DNA of 64,000 nucleotides from Watersipora subatra (lineage: Eukaryota > Bryozoa > Gymnolaemata > Cheilostomatida > Watersiporidae): NCBI RefSeq assembly GCF_963576615.1, contig NC_088714.1:310001-374000 (forward strand). Direction: 5' to 3'. Below, piece by piece: positions 35,697 through 48,907 of this stretch. The notes beneath the pieces were generated by a model, which had not been told where the DNA came from, searched no databases, and saw only the letters and a list, made by a program, of their open reading frames with translations. Numbering within the stretch: the stretch's first letter is position 1; every line of letters begins with the position of its first letter. The position numbers and the translations under genes are program-made.

Positions 35697-36591
35697 TGGT
35701 TGAATTGCAACAAAATTCACATTACAGTTATTTGGTATAAAAAGATTCACCATGTCTTACACTGCTGTGTTGTAGGTGCAAAATATGTGGAAATGTGATT
35801 GCAAACTCTTAAAAGCTCAAAAACAAACAGTTAATCGCAACATCACCAAAAATCCCTCTCTATAACGGCTCAAATGGGACATAGTTGAACATGCTGACTT
35901 CTGTTTACACTTTCATGCAATCTCATTCGTCAAAATATTTTCACAAATATACTTCAAGCATTTATTAGAACCATGTCTATTGTCCTTATGCGTCTATTTC
36001 ATCATCATTGTAATGCTGTTACTTTGAGCACTGATATCTCAAAACCTACCGTAAAAACTCGTTTAATTTTTTAACCATAGCTCTAAGAAGTGCATATCAT
36101 CCTCTGATAAACATGATGAGCCTGTTGGTCACCTGTGACAGTGGAAAAATGCTGCAGAAATTGTTCGTGCTATTTGGCAGGGAGTATGGGTCGCATGATC
36201 AAATTACGACTAGATAATACGACCAAACTGAAGCGAAACTGTAAAGTAGCGAACATCTATATTTGATAAGAGCTTTTTGGTAAAACCTGAAGCTTTTGTC
36301 ATAAACTAGTGTTACAAAACGTTTTATATTGAGCCTTATATTGGCCTTTCATTTCACGTGATAACATCACGTGTCAAACCAATAACCACAATGTTTGAGT
36401 ACGTCATTGAAATAAAGAGATTTCAAACTGAAATGTTTTTGTGATGGCTGTGATTAACTGTTCATTTTTTAGCTTTTAAGAGCTTGTAAACACATTTCCA
36501 CATATTTTGCACCTACAACACAACAGAGTAAGACATGGTGAATCTTTTTATACCAAATAACTGTAATGTGAATTTTGTTGCAAGTCAACCT
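35697..36591. mobile_element. MITE with TTAA duplication, copy B
   Basis: 895-bp element with inverted ends: left TGGTTGAATTGCAAC, right GTTGCAAGTCAACCT. It is bounded on both sides by TTAA (35693-35696 and 36592-36595). Inverted arms of about 130 bp include GCAAAATATGTGGAAATGTG and its complement. TTAA target duplications are typical of piggyBac-type (also Sola3) transposases, so this is probably a non-autonomous derivative of such an element. No coding capacity. Confidence 0.88.
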
Positions 36592-36595
36592 TTAA

Positions 36596-37566
36596 TAATA
36601 GGAAACTTTTTTACTAATTTGTTTTAATCATTTCTTGGTTTAAATTTATTGACACTAAAAGTTTTTTTTTGGGTGAACTTTATTAGTTCTTCACACGTAC
36701 ACTGAATAGCATGCATTTCAATAAGGAAACAGTTTTCATTACTATCAGTGTCGATGTATTACTAGTAGAACAATAGGCTCTCTTCCCAAATAACTTCTAC
36801 GTGTTTGCTAACTTCACCATGGTATGCCTTCTTACAGTGTTGTTGTTGACAAACTTTTCCTTAGTGGGAAATGGGAAAAATATGACAAGTCATATATTAC
36901 AGCAGGCGATCTGTGCCTCTCAAACACTTGCACTAAACTGGACCTCAAGACTTATTCTCTTCTAACTCGACCATGTTAACCTCGACTAACTTAACCTACT
37001 TTAAGTAAAGAACCAATGTTCTTTACTTAAAGTAGGCCAGGGAGACTACATACTTGTACAGAGCAAAACAAAAAAAACATCCTTCAGAGATTTGAAATAT
37101 TCAACAGACTTGTCTCAGGATTACCTGCTATTGCTGATGTTTTGATAACCCAAATTTGGCTGCGAATGGATTCTCTGAATGAGAAGGGGAATCGGCAGAA
37201 TCTCCAAAACCCGCCGTGACAACATACAATCTTTAGCAAACCTGTTCCTGAGGCTAAAGCAACACACAAAAGCTAAAACATAGTCACTGTAAAAAATCAG
37301 GATGATTACGATTTCATTTTACAGGTGCAGGTGACCAACATCTCAATATTTCTGGGGCTCATGGAGAGAGGTGATTAAATTGAAGAATAACGATGAGGTG
37401 TATCTTGATACATAATGTTGTATTTAGACAATAGGACTGTTTGCAAACAACTATGGATTTACACGCAAGAACTACATGTATAGATTTACATGCGAGAACT
37501 ACATATAAGTAACAAGACTAAAATAACAATTACCCAGTTATAAAGTAGACTAGTAAAATAATAAAT
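36596..37566. other. Spacer downstream of MED7, with hairpin
   Basis: No gene seen. A strong hairpin at 36995-37036 has arms CCTACTTTAAGTAAAGAAC and GTTCTTTACTTAAAGTAGG with a 4-bp loop. The 3' UTR of the minus-strand MED7 gene should lie at the right end. Confidence 0.5.
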
Positions 37567-38259
37567 TCAGCTATCAATTCCATCGGCAATATCACACATG
37601 AGCTTGTCAAGAGTGTCAATCACCTGCACACTCCTGCCACTATCTTTTGGTTCGGCTGATAGCTCATCTACAAGCTGAGATGAGGCAGTAAGTTGTTGCA
37701 GAAGAGACAAGCTTGGCTTTGACTCGATTAGCGGTACCTGACCCTGAGTGAGACTTTTAGAAACTTTTTCTAGTTGCTGTTTAAATCTCTCAGTAATGTC
37801 AACTCGCTGCTTTTTTTGCACTGTCATCATCACTTTTATTGTCTCCCTTGCCTGATGCTGTCGGTATTCATTAATCAAATGGTGCATGTTTATGAAAAGC
37901 AATGTGATGTCTTCAATTTTCTCAACTCTCTGCTCCGAGTCTGGTGCCTTTACCAAAATATCGAGAAGATCAAGGAAGTTGGTAAGCAAGGAGTGGTTTA
38001 TTTTCTTAAGTTCACGCTTGTGGTCATAGCTTTGGGAGTAGAGTCGACGGACCCTCTGACTCTCAAGTGACCTTATTATACTCTCATTAGGAAAAAATGG
38101 TGAGCCGAACATAGAATAAGGTTCATTCACTATAACTGGTGGTGGTTTGGGTGCTCGGCCAGAGGAAACTGCTTCATCTGTGTATTTATCTATATATTGA
38201 AATGGAGGTAGTGGCCATGATAAGGAGGTCTCTTCCTCTGGTCTTCCTGGAGCTGCCAT
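37567..38259 (-). CDS. MED7: Mediator complex subunit 7, 230 aa
   Basis: Complete single-exon frame. MED7 is a core subunit of the Mediator middle module, pairing with MED21, MED4 and MED31 to relay activator signals to RNA polymerase II in the nucleus. Family hallmarks are visible: an N-terminal [16 protein letters not shown] segment; a Pro-rich linker with [19 protein letters not shown]; then the helical [20 protein letters not shown] and [20 protein letters not shown] blocks (about residues 80-140) that form the coiled-coil heterodimer; and a helical C-terminal tail. The length matches animal MED7 (about 230 aa). The coding region has no intron, unlike the neighbouring genes. On the minus strand a TTTTTAG acceptor-like site lies just upstream of the ATG, so a spliced 5' UTR is possible. 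An overlapping + frame (37774-38070) is a shadow. Confidence 0.96.
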   Translation of the reverse strand: MAAPGRPEEETSLSWPLPPFQYIDKYTDEAVSSGRAPKPPPVIVNEPYSMFGSPFFPNESIIRSLESQRVRRLYSQSYDHKRELKKINHSLLTNFLDLLDILVKAPDSEQRVEKIEDITLLFINMHHLINEYRQHQARETIKVMMTVQKKQRVDITERFKQQLEKVSKSLTQGQVPLIESKPSLSLLQQLTASSQLVDELSAEPKDSGRSVQVIDTLDKLMCDIADGIDS

Positions 38260-40013
38260 GCTTTTTACCTCTTTTTCCTAAAAACATTACTTGATAAACT
38301 AGAAATCGAAAAGGGTCAGTGGTGTGTGGTGAACTGATAACGTGACCTTCGTTACTAATGATGAAGTTGGACTCGAGGTAAAAGTCCCTGATCCCTACTG
38401 AGTGTGGCAGCCTTCATCAATGATGCATGAACAGAACCAAAAAGAGTCACCTAGATGCATACAGTAGCCGCTTTTGTAACAAATTCCAGATAACATTAAA
38501 AATTGATGTAAAGTTTTTGCTTCGTACTACATAAAAATTCCAAATAATGTAAAGTGGGAAGTCGGGGCAAGTTCTCAAATTTGATTTGAATGGTAACATA
38601 TCTCGCTGCACTTGTGAAAAACAAAATGATGTGCGTGTAGCAGTACATATATTTATTATATATATATCAAACTTCTATGACATTTTAATTCATCGAGATT
38701 GATCGTCAGATGTGTCGACAAAACAGAGAATAGGTAGCTGCGCAATTGTCCATAAATACTGAAAGGTGATCGATTGTTGCAGGTATTACAGCATCGGTTT
38801 ACCAATTTAAATGTCGGAAGTTGTCTTTTATCCTAACCTTGACCCCTGGATACAGATCAAGACGAACGGGTAGACACTGCTTTTTATAGTCAAAATATAC
38901 TTTTGTTTTGTGTAGACGTATAAAATATTTGTTATTAGTTTTACTTGTCAGAATAGACTGCCATCTAAAAAAAAAAAACAAATCGTTGTAAATAGACATC
39001 CATTTTGTACATTGACCTGTTGTAAAGTTACCGCAATCATGAACCATGAAACAAGTGAAAGTGATAAGAAAAAGGAGAAAAGTTGTCGAGGCAAACCGAT
39101 AATACTGCAGCTACGGTACAGCCAACAATTTGACAAATTAAGTATAATTTTTCTTTTTATATGGCCCCAAAGGGCTGAGTTTGGAAAGATCTTGGAATGA
39201 ATAGGGCAATTTACATGAATTTTGCTGTTCATATAACATAAAATCCCTATAACGCGAAGGTTCCTGGAACGGATTATTTACGTCGCAGGAGTGTCTACTG
39301 TAGTATTCCCATGTCAAAACCATCGATATAATTTGTTTATTGTATTCAACAACCCAAAAGCTTACAATAACTATTGGATAAATTCTATATGTAATCACAC
39401 ATTGCATAAAAACAAATGCATTTTATATAGTTATGCAGACTGAACAGCATGTAAAAACTCAATGAATATAGTAATAATCAGAAATGAGAGATTTCTATTG
39501 CTACTGTACCTTATAAACAAGTGAATGGAAATGCTGGTTCGATTACCTACAGACGTGGGGGTGATAGAGATATCTTACTACATTCTAGCATACATGTAGA
39601 CTATGTCAGACTAAGTTAAACTGTACAGTTTTTATTATTTATATATTTTTTACTTATTTTTATTTATCTATTTTCAAGTTTCAAACAGTTTTTAATCTTT
39701 CCTCACAAAACTGGTACTTTGAGACACTTGGGAAATTGTGTATTTGAAATTATTTCCAGTGTGAACTTATTTCCAGCGTAATTGCGAGAATTTTACGCTA
39801 TATATTGGCAAATCAGTATGCTAAAACACTAGTAAGTGGAGGTTTGATGGCATTTGACCAATAAAACTGCGTTTTATATAATAGCAAAACATAAAAACCT
39901 GAATAGAGGTCATTAGGTTGACCCATGCTTTGGTTTATGGTGCAATCTTAGAAAAAAACCATGTTTGTGGAGGCAGCTCTTTGTGTAATATTATTACCCT
40001 TCTCAATTATAGT
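38260..40013. other. Intergenic spacer upstream of MED7
   Basis: No supported gene. A sequence near 39240-39300 (CCTATAACGCGAAGGTTCC ... GTCTACTGTA) has the look of a transposon end but no partner end was found. A short AT run sits near 38650. The MED7 promoter should be at the left end. Confidence 0.4.
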
Positions 40014-41037
40014 GTACTTGTCACATCAGTCTGTGTAATTATAGTGTACTTGTCACCTCAGTCTGTGTAATTATAGTGTACTTGTCACCTCAGTCTGTGT
40101 AATTATAGTGTACTTGTTACCTCAGTCTGTGTAATTATAGTGTACTTGTCACCGCAGTCTGTGTAATTATAGTGTACTTGTCACTTCAGTCTGTGCAATT
40201 ATAGTGTACTCGTTACCTCAGTCTGTGCAATTATAGTGTACTTGTCACCTCAGTCTGTGTAATTATAGTGTACTTGTTACCTCAGTCTGTGTAATTATAG
40301 TGTACTTGTCACCTCAGTCTGTGTAATTATAGTGTACTTGTCACATCAGTCTGTGTAATTATAGTGTACTTGTCACCTCAGTTTGTGTAATTATAGTGTA
40401 CTTGTTACCTCAGTCTGTGTAATTATAGTGTACTTGTCACCTCAGTTTGTGTAATTATAGTGTACTTGTCACCTCAGTCTGTGTAATTATAGTGTACTTG
40501 CTACCTCAGTCTGTGTAATTATAGTGTACTTGTCACATCAGTCTGTGTAATTATAGTGTACTTGTCACCTCAGTTTGTGTAATTATAGTGTACTTGTTAC
40601 CTCAGTCTGTGCAATTATAGTGTACTTGTCACCTCAGTCTGTGCAATTATAGTGTACTTGTCACCTCAGTCTGTGCAATTATAGTGTACTTGTCACCTCA
40701 GTTTGTGTAATTATAGTGTACTTGTCACCTCAGTTTGTGTAATTATAGTGTACTTGTCACCTCGGTCTGTGTAATTATAGTGTACTTGTCACCTCAGTCT
40801 GTGTAATTATAGTGTACTTGTCACCGCAGTCTGTGTAATTATAGTGTACTTGTCACCTCAGTCTGTGTAATTATAGTGTACTTGTTACCTCAGTCTGTGT
40901 AATTATAGCGTACTTGTCACCTCAGTCTGGATAATTATAGTGTACTTGTCACCGCAGTCTGTGTAATTATAATGTACTTGTCACATCAGTCTGTGTAATT
41001 ATAGTGTACTTGTCACCTCAGTCTGTGTAATTATAGT
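40014..41037. repeat. 32-bp minisatellite, about 32 copies
   Basis: Unit TCAGTCTGTGTAATTATAGT plus GTACTTGTCACC, with few variants (TTTGTG, GCAATT, GTTACC). Period-three and longer patterns of variants suggest block duplication. Confidence 0.97.
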
Positions 41038-41065
41038 GATTATAACAATTAACAACTTTGGTAGT

Positions 41066-41440
41066 TATGAGCCATTATGGATGAGTCATGGCGAGACGGG
41101 AAACCTACTGAACGTATACCAGTTGGTTGCACTAATTATAGATGAGTCATGGTGAGATGGAGATACCTACTGAACTTATACCCGTTGGTTGCACTAATTA
41201 TAGATGAGTCATGGTGAGATGGAGATACCTACTGAACTTATACCCGTTGGTTGCACTAACTATGGATGAGTCATGGCGAGACGGGGAAACCTACTGAACG
41301 TATACCAGTTGGTTGCACTAATTATAGATGAGTCATGGCGAGATGGAGATACCTACTGAACTGATACCAGTTGGTTGCACTAATTATAGATGAGTCATGG
41401 CGGGATGGAGATACCTACTGAACGTATACCTGTTGGCTGC
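41066..41440. repeat. About 63-bp tandem repeat, 6 copies
   Basis: Unit GATGAGTCATGGCGAGACGG ... CCTACTGAACGTATACC ... GTTGGTTGCACTAATTATA. It begins almost directly after the 32-bp array. Confidence 0.93.
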
Positions 41441-42575
41441 AGTAATGATTCAAGAGAATGCAAAAACTGTATCAAAATGTGTATTAATGGCGAGATGACC
41501 TGCAGATAGTTGAAGACAGTTGAAGCCGGTCAGCTCTATAAATAACTTGAGACCAATCAGTTAGGAGCTCATATGAGAATGATGCTGATTAAACAACATG
41601 AAAAAATAATAAATGTTCTTGCATTGCAGGTCAGGCGCAGGCAAACAGGGAAACAAGAACCAAGTCGACCAGTGGAAAAAGGTAAACAGATGAAACATTT
41701 TTCATACACGTGTAAACAAGAGTGAGACAGAAAAATGCCAATAGGGAATGTTTTAAGCATCATAAGTCTCTAAACGTCTCTAAACGTCATAGGCCTTTGT
41801 TAGCTATCGTTTCCATTTATGTGAATGGTGTAAATGTCAAAGCATTGGTAGTTGGAGAGCATCAGCAACCAGTCATATTGTACTCCTTCGTTCAGCAGGT
41901 GAACCTAGCATTTCTCAAGCCACAGCATAAAGTAATGGAGTTGAGTGGTCATCAAGCTACGCGTATAAAGGAAACAGCAGTGGCTTGAAAAGTACACTTC
42001 GCAATCAAAAAACTTGCATTGTTTAGTAACGCTCAGGCTGGTTTGTGATTGTAAGATAATCTTGGTGAAATTGTAATTGACAAACTTGAAAGGGTGGCGA
42101 TTTGAAACAGCAAAAAGATGGATTGAGAGGTTGATGGCAATATGCTAGCATCAGCGAGAAATATTAGAGATGTGGTTTCCCAAGGTAAAGATAACGGCCA
42201 AGTCTTGAAATAGGGACAGCAATTATTCTGTGTGATTTGATAATGGTAATAAATGAGAGGGTCCTAAAAAGGAAGAGGGAGGAGCCTGAGTAAAACAAAA
42301 AAGTACAATGTACATGGTATTGAAACAGACAGGTAAAAAATTGAACAGGAAACAGAAAATTGAAGAAGGTTAGTTTCAATGCTACAATGAGTCAGTTCAT
42401 AAAACAGTGACAGAAGTGATTCGGTTCATGACAGCTGCTCTGCTCAATCTTACAGGCACAAAAAAGGTTTGTCCAGTGAAGGAACTTAACATGGAGTTCA
42501 ATTATCATGTTAATGATTATCCCAAAACTGAGACCACTAAACGAGGAGCTGCATCACTAACCAAGGAGTTGGACC
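41441..42575. other. Spacer, no supported gene
   Basis: Contains an 88-codon + frame (41722-41988) and a 71-codon minus frame without recognisable domains or splice context. The tandem phrase TCTAAACGTC occurs at about 41768-41790. Otherwise nothing seen. Confidence 0.4.
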
Positions 42576-42579
42576 TTAA

Positions 42580-43488
42580 AGGTTGACTGGCAACAAAATT
42601 CACGTTACAGTTATTTGGTATCAAAAGATTCACTATGTCTTACTCTGCTGTGTTGTAGGTGCAAAATATGTGGAAATGTGATTACAAGCCTTTAAAAGCT
42701 AAAAAACGAACAGTTAATCGCAGCCATTACGAGACTGCCGTAGATTAGAATCTCTTTTCAAAACGGCTCAAATGGGACGTAGTTGTACAAGATAGCTTCT
42801 GTTTACACTTTCACACCACCTCATTCGTCGAAATATTTTCACAAATATACTTCACGCATTCAATAAAACTATATCTATTGTTCTTACGCGTCAGTTTCAT
42901 CATCATTGTAATGCTGTCATTTTGAGCACTGATATCTCAAAACCTATCGTAAAAATTCGTTTAATTTTTTAACCTTAGCTCGAAAGAGTGCATATCATCC
43001 TCTGATAAACATGACGAGCCTGTTGGTCACCTGTGATAGTCGAAAAATGCTGCAGAAATTATTCACGCTGTTTGGCAGGAAGTATGGGTCACATGATCAG
43101 ATTACAACTAGACGATTAGACCAAGCCGAAACAAAACTGTAAACTAGCGAGCGTCTATATTTGGTAAGGGCTCTTCGGTAAAACCTGAAGTGTTTGTCAT
43201 AAACTAGTGCTACGAGAGGTTTTATATTGAGCCTTTTATTGGCCTTTCAATTTCCGTGAGAACATCACGTGACAAAACAATAACCAAATGTAATGACTAC
43301 GTCAGAGAAATAAACTGATTTCAATCTACGGCGGTTCGTGATGGCGATGATTAACTGTTCGTTTTTAAGCTTTTAAGAGCTTGTAATCACATTTCCACAT
43401 ATTTTGCACCTACAAAACAGCAGAGCAAGACATGGTGAGTCTTTTGATACCAAATAACTGCAATGTGAATTTTGTTGCAAGTCAACCT
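42580..43488. mobile_element. MITE with TTAA duplication, copy C
   Basis: 909-bp element of the same family as copies A and B: left end AGGTTGACTGGCAAC, right end GTTGCAAGTCAACCT, flanked by TTAA at 42576-42579 and 43489-43492. Internal sequence is collinear with copy B (shared GGTCACCTGTGA, AAATGCTGCAGAAATT). No coding capacity. Confidence 0.9.
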
Positions 43489-43492
43489 TTAA

Positions 43493-46428
43493 AAACATTC
43501 CACAGATATGTAGTTGATATCATCTGTTACCGGAATGTTGCATAAACAACTATGATGGATGGTGGTTTCAGCCAGTAATCAATTTTCACAAAGCAGAAAA
43601 ATGAAACTGCAGATACCTTCTAAAGTTCTAAGTTGGCAATGATATTTAAGAAAAGAGATCTCTCAGATGAGATGATGGGTCGTGTTTCATGACCTCAAGG
43701 TTTACAGATATAGGATGTGACACACATATTCCAAGGAGTCTACAGAGCATTATTCAGTGAGCTGGTTGGGTGTACTTAGCAAGCTATTAAGATGATAGAA
43801 ATATGCACAAAACACAGTGTAGAATATATGGTCTTTTGATAAAATAATGCTCCATATGTAAAGGAAAATGTATCAGCAAATACCTGTGATCGTTAGGGTG
43901 GCTGAAATTGAGGGCAAATGTGAAACGAAATGCACAACTTCAAGAGAACAATTACTAGCATAATGTCAAATGTTGTGGTAAAAGCTAATGGCATGGCTAG
44001 TCCCATTGCAGACGCGTAATTTGCAAAGCAGAACCTTAGTAATGCTCAGCTATCACAACTGACAGTGAAAACAAGAAAGACCATGGCCAATGCTGATTAG
44101 GCTGCTGTAATGCACCAGGTGATGGTGATCCTATTATCAATGATGGCAGTGGTAAAGGTGTCAATATTAGTCACAAACATTCTGAAGATGAGTATGAGAA
44201 TGCATCGGTAGTACAGGTACGTAAACAATGGGCACCTCATCGGTTAGCAGGTTTTTAAGTGAAGCAGTTTTATTCGTGTATTCATCGATCTTCCTTTAGA
44301 TGTTAATTTATTCTTTCATTTATTATAACATTTTAATATCCTTGAGTTTAAAATATGACTCATTATTCTGAAAACCATTCATTAATTAACTCCTATTAGT
44401 GGTTAGGGAATATCAGTCATAGGTGTATGCTGCGGTTTATTAAGTTTATTAAGCAAATGTACTACACCATTTGCACTAGTGCACGAGTTTATCACACTTA
44501 TCATCTAACCCCTTTAAGGTTTGAACAACACATAATTCGCCGTGCGTATAGTTAATGCGTTGTCAGGGCGACACATGTGTCAATTCCTGTAGAACGTCTA
44601 CCGCGTTTGTTTCTATTGATTCATAAGGCATATATAAGCCGTTTATGATGGAGATCGTTGTTGTTGTAGTGATCTACAGAAAGCTTTGAGTTATACTCGC
44701 TGTAATTTTTTGGGAATTATCTTCAAAGTTCGTTCTATTATTATAATTGTAAACAATAACGAGAGATCATTTGCGTAGTTGATGTTTTTTTTATTGAGGT
44801 AGGACTTCCTTCACTTACCTCAATGTTTTTACAACTAGTTGCATTGGAACCACGTTTGTCTTTACGTTGAAATTATTTTTACTATTACCAAAATTATTAC
44901 GGCAACAAATAGAAGACATTTTATGACGTTTTGATATTTCTTTATATGTGAACATGTAGTTCAATGATATACATGTTTGTATTTGTTTTGTATTATAACA
45001 GTTTATAACAATGTTGTATTGTTTGTATTATAACAGTTTTTTAACAGTGTTGTTTGAAATTTGAATAAACTGGATAAAACAATTATAATTCCGCAGTATT
45101 CATTTGTTGTGAGTTACAAACTAGTGATTATTTGACACAATGATAGCATTCAGATAACCTACCAAAGTATATTCAGCTACTTCAACACAGCTGGATGGTT
45201 CTTTTGTAAGTTTATAGCTAGTAAAACTAACAAATATCATTGAAATACTTGCAGCCAAAGTCATCAAATATAGTACAAGTATATACAAGACAAAAACGAT
45301 TATAATTTTGCAACAATCGTTTTTTTTTTAAATGGGGTATTCTGCATCTATTGCAGCACTCAGATACTCTACCAAGGCATACTTAGCAGCTCCAACACAG
45401 CATGATGTTTATCTTCTATGTTTATAGACAGTAAAACTAAAAAAAAATATTGAAATACCTGCAGCCAAAGTAGTGCAAATAGGTATTGAAAACTGCATAT
45501 TTTCGCAAATAAATTAGCATTTTGGGTACTGTTTTAGAAAAAAAATCAAACCTCGAAAGGGCTAAGGCGGTTTTGACAGTCAGCATATAAAATGCCTTCA
45601 TAACTCAAATGCCTCAGCGACGTCTAATAGTTACCGTTTTCATAAACTAAATAATCTTAAAAACATACAAGCATGAACACGTGAAAAAAAATTAAACCCC
45701 AAAAAGCTACAAAATCACGGCAAGATACAATTATAATCATAATCATTAAAAAGCGAAGCGCTTGTGTAATGAACCTTTAGGACACCCACAATGCTTACCT
45801 AGTGCAAAATACCTGTGTGTTTTATCTCTCGGAACAGAACAAAGGTTTTAAAGCAGGTTTCGTTTCGGTTTCTGGATGTTTAATGCCTTTTCATTGAAAC
45901 ATGACGGCAACTGCATAATAAGACACACGCAAAAATTGACACATACAAAAAAAATAATTACGCCTGTTATTTTTGTAGCCTTCATGTCTTCACAAAATTA
46001 TGAATGTCTAAATACTCCGTTCGTACGATAAACTATAATAATGTTTACGTGCAGGTACGCAGGCTAAGTACTACAGAGACCCAAGTTTTCCAGCTTGTAT
46101 TCACGTTCGCTGTGCTGCAGCGAATCTGCATACAGGCCAGATTCTTTCATTGGTCACCTATATGAGCAAATGAAGCAAGAATATGAAAACTGCAGCTAGT
46201 GCTATGTTTAGATATTTAGAATAAATTAATCATATTTCTCTATGTATATTTTTGTGTTATTACAATTCACGGTTCAAATTGTTTACGCGAGCCAGAACAA
46301 GTGGGGTGGTTACTTCTGGTGTGGTGGAACACTTTTGGTCACTGTTGGTGTTATGAAAGGACCTCATATGTTTAACCATGTACTAAAACAATGTGCTATT
46401 AGGGGGCTCAGCAATACCGCTGATCATG
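43493..46428. other. Long AT-rich spacer with one diverged duplication
   Basis: No supported gene in about 2.9 kb. Segments at about 45148-45260 and 45357-45473 are diverged direct copies (CTACCAAAG...AACACAGC...TGAAATAC.TGCAGCCAAAG). The interval may be old transposon sequence, but I found no terminal repeats. Confidence 0.4.
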
Positions 46429-46436
46429 TTTAGTTT

Positions 46437-48899
46437 GGTAACTGGACTTTTGGGCGACAGACACGTAGGCGACACTTTCGGTTCGAAAGGCGACAACTTC
46501 AGACGGAAAGGCGACACGGCAGACAAACCGGCGACAATTCTAGACTATAAGGCGACAAATTGGTTTGCTGTTTGGTGGAAGGCAAGGTAATGTACTGACA
46601 AACTATGAGATGCTGTCGTTGTGTGCTATGCTTACGTATATTTTTGAAACGTAGCCTTGAAAGTGTTATTGTTTTTTACAGACTTTTTTATAAATCGAAA
46701 TTGCAACGTGTATTTTTAAACGCCATTGGTGGGATTGGGATTTCTCTAATTATGCTAGCCCAGACAATTAACAAAATATTAAGGTTTTTTTTTCTAAAAA
46801 TGCATCTAGCTTATTCAATTAAAGCACCAAAACTTGTTTTTGTATCAGCATGTTTGTTCAAAACTGTTCGAAAAGTCACGTTCTCGGCTGAATTGCCGAC
46901 AATCTTGTCTCTGAATATTGAAACTTTAGAGTTATCCCTTCTCTGATTGTTGAAACTTTAGAGTTATCTTACCTCGAAAAGAAATAGTTTTATGGTTTCG
47001 ATCGTCAAAATTCACAGTAGCTGGGAGAAGAGGTTGCTCTTTGTGTGAGATGAAAAGACAATTCCCTATTATTGTAATTTCTCATTTACTTGTGGAAATA
47101 ATAATTTCCTTATCCTTGTTTCTTTACAATTATGATAATAATTCAATGTCATTATAATGCAGACTCAATAGGCTAAATTGCGGTTCACACTGATCTATGT
47201 TTGTTGAGATTTTATTTGAGTATGAAGAGTGAAGGCTTTTTCTGACATAGGTGTCTAAGATATATCCATATTTTACTAACTTCTGCAGCTTGTTGCAAGA
47301 AGACTAAACAGCATCACAGAAAGCTTATGGAGAAATGATCCATTCCAAAGCATAGAAATCAACTGGTCCTGATGCCATGTTACCCTAGAGTCACTTGAGA
47401 TATTTGACCGAATTACCTTTGTCACAGATCCCGATGGCACACACAACCTGTAGTTTGAGACAATGAGGAGTGATCAACACCTCAAAGACCTTTGTGATAT
47501 ATACTCAGTTGCAGGTTAATGCTGCCATGTACCACATCATATACTATAGTTTGCATTTTAACACGCACTATGAATCTTTTTTATATGCGACTATTTTAAC
47601 AAAGGACAGACTTCAGAAAAGATGGGAAGATATTACATAGACAGCCATTGGCTTGAACTTTAATAACAACTTTATTAAATAGTGGTGTAGAGAATTTCCT
47701 GCAATTATTTTTGTGTATGATTGGAAGTGCAAGTGCATTCGAGCACCTGCAAGTCACTGTGTACAATTATACTCCTGTAATTCAAATTATCTTTTCATGT
47801 AAGTTTTAGAATTAGTAGAAAGTAATATTCAGTTGCCAATTTATAACTGTGAACCTGATCTCGTCATTCTTGATAGGAAAGAGAAGTTCTATCGCTAGAT
47901 GGGTTTATCTACATATTATCAATCAGTATAAAGTCATTGTAAAAAAATTAATGCTGCAAACTATTGATATACGTATTTTTGAAAGTTATATATGATAAAA
48001 AATCAGCTTTACTATTTGTATAAATATACCAAAAAGCAAATTTATGAAAATGTATAAAGCTAAACTCATATGTATGTATTTATTTTCATACTGCAATCAG
48101 AACAAGAATATACATTAATTTGAGATCTACTACTGAGGGTCCTAATACATGATACATGAGCCAAAGGTAGTATAATGACTCATCAACAGCGGTATGCTAG
48201 TGACTCAAGAATGCATCGCTTCAAAGGGGTTGAAAAAGTTGGTACCTCTATGATGTCATAAATTAGGCAGTAAGGAATCTCAGACTCTTGCCACACTGAT
48301 AAGCAACTTGCCAGTTTTTCCAAGCATTCAAGGAAGGAAGTGAAAAAGAAAATAGTGACTGGCTAAATGACTTCTGAGCGTGTTGACAGACTCTAAAGTT
48401 AAATTTGTGGAAAAGGATGAACAGAAGAATAGTTGGGCGATTAAAGACAGATTAATCTCAGCAGTTTTTTTAAATAACAACTATCTCAATTAAATAAATA
48501 TTTGGTACATTCATTAATACAATATGAAATTCTACTGTGTGTAAAAGAATAATGTAATCAGATTAATGGCATTAATGAGGATATAAGCAGGTAATAGATG
48601 CCAAGGAAATAAGGTGGAGCAATGCGTAAAAAGTATGCTAATCCAAGATTTCTGATCTGGGCATCAATAAAGTTGGTGTCTTGTTAGTGTTCACTACTAA
48701 TTCACAACAACATAACAGGCCATAGCAGGACTTAATATTTTGAATTAATCCTGCCCTCAGAATTGTCGTCTCAATGTCTAGAATTGTCGCCTGTTTGTTT
48801 GCTGTGTCGCCTTTCCGTCTGAAGTTGTCGCCTTTTGAACCGAAAGTGTCGCCTAAGTGTCTGTCGCCCTATTGACTGTCGCCCAACCGTCCATAATTC
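46437..48899. mobile_element. 2.46-kb DNA transposon with GGCGAC-rich inverted ends
   Basis: The left end (46450-46560) carries GGGCGACAGACAC, TAGGCGACACTTTCGGTTC, AAGGCGACAACTTCAGACGG and AAGGCGACAC at regular short intervals. The right end (48765-48895) carries the same series in inverted orientation. TTTAGTTT occurs directly outside both ends (46429-46436 and 48900-48907), a plausible 8-bp target duplication as in hAT or P-type elements. The outermost bases match poorly, and the right end has one extra GGGCGACAGT unit. The interior has only short open frames (largest 113 codons at 46605-46946), so no intact transposase is seen. Confidence 0.75.
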
Positions 48900-48907
48900 T
48901 TTAGTTT

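Noticed and set aside
37774..38070. 98-codon plus-strand frame
   Set aside because: Antisense to the well-supported MED7 coding region; no domain.
41722..41988. 88-codon frame as an exon of an unseen gene
   Set aside because: No acceptor/donor pair with matching phase and no similarity that I recognise.
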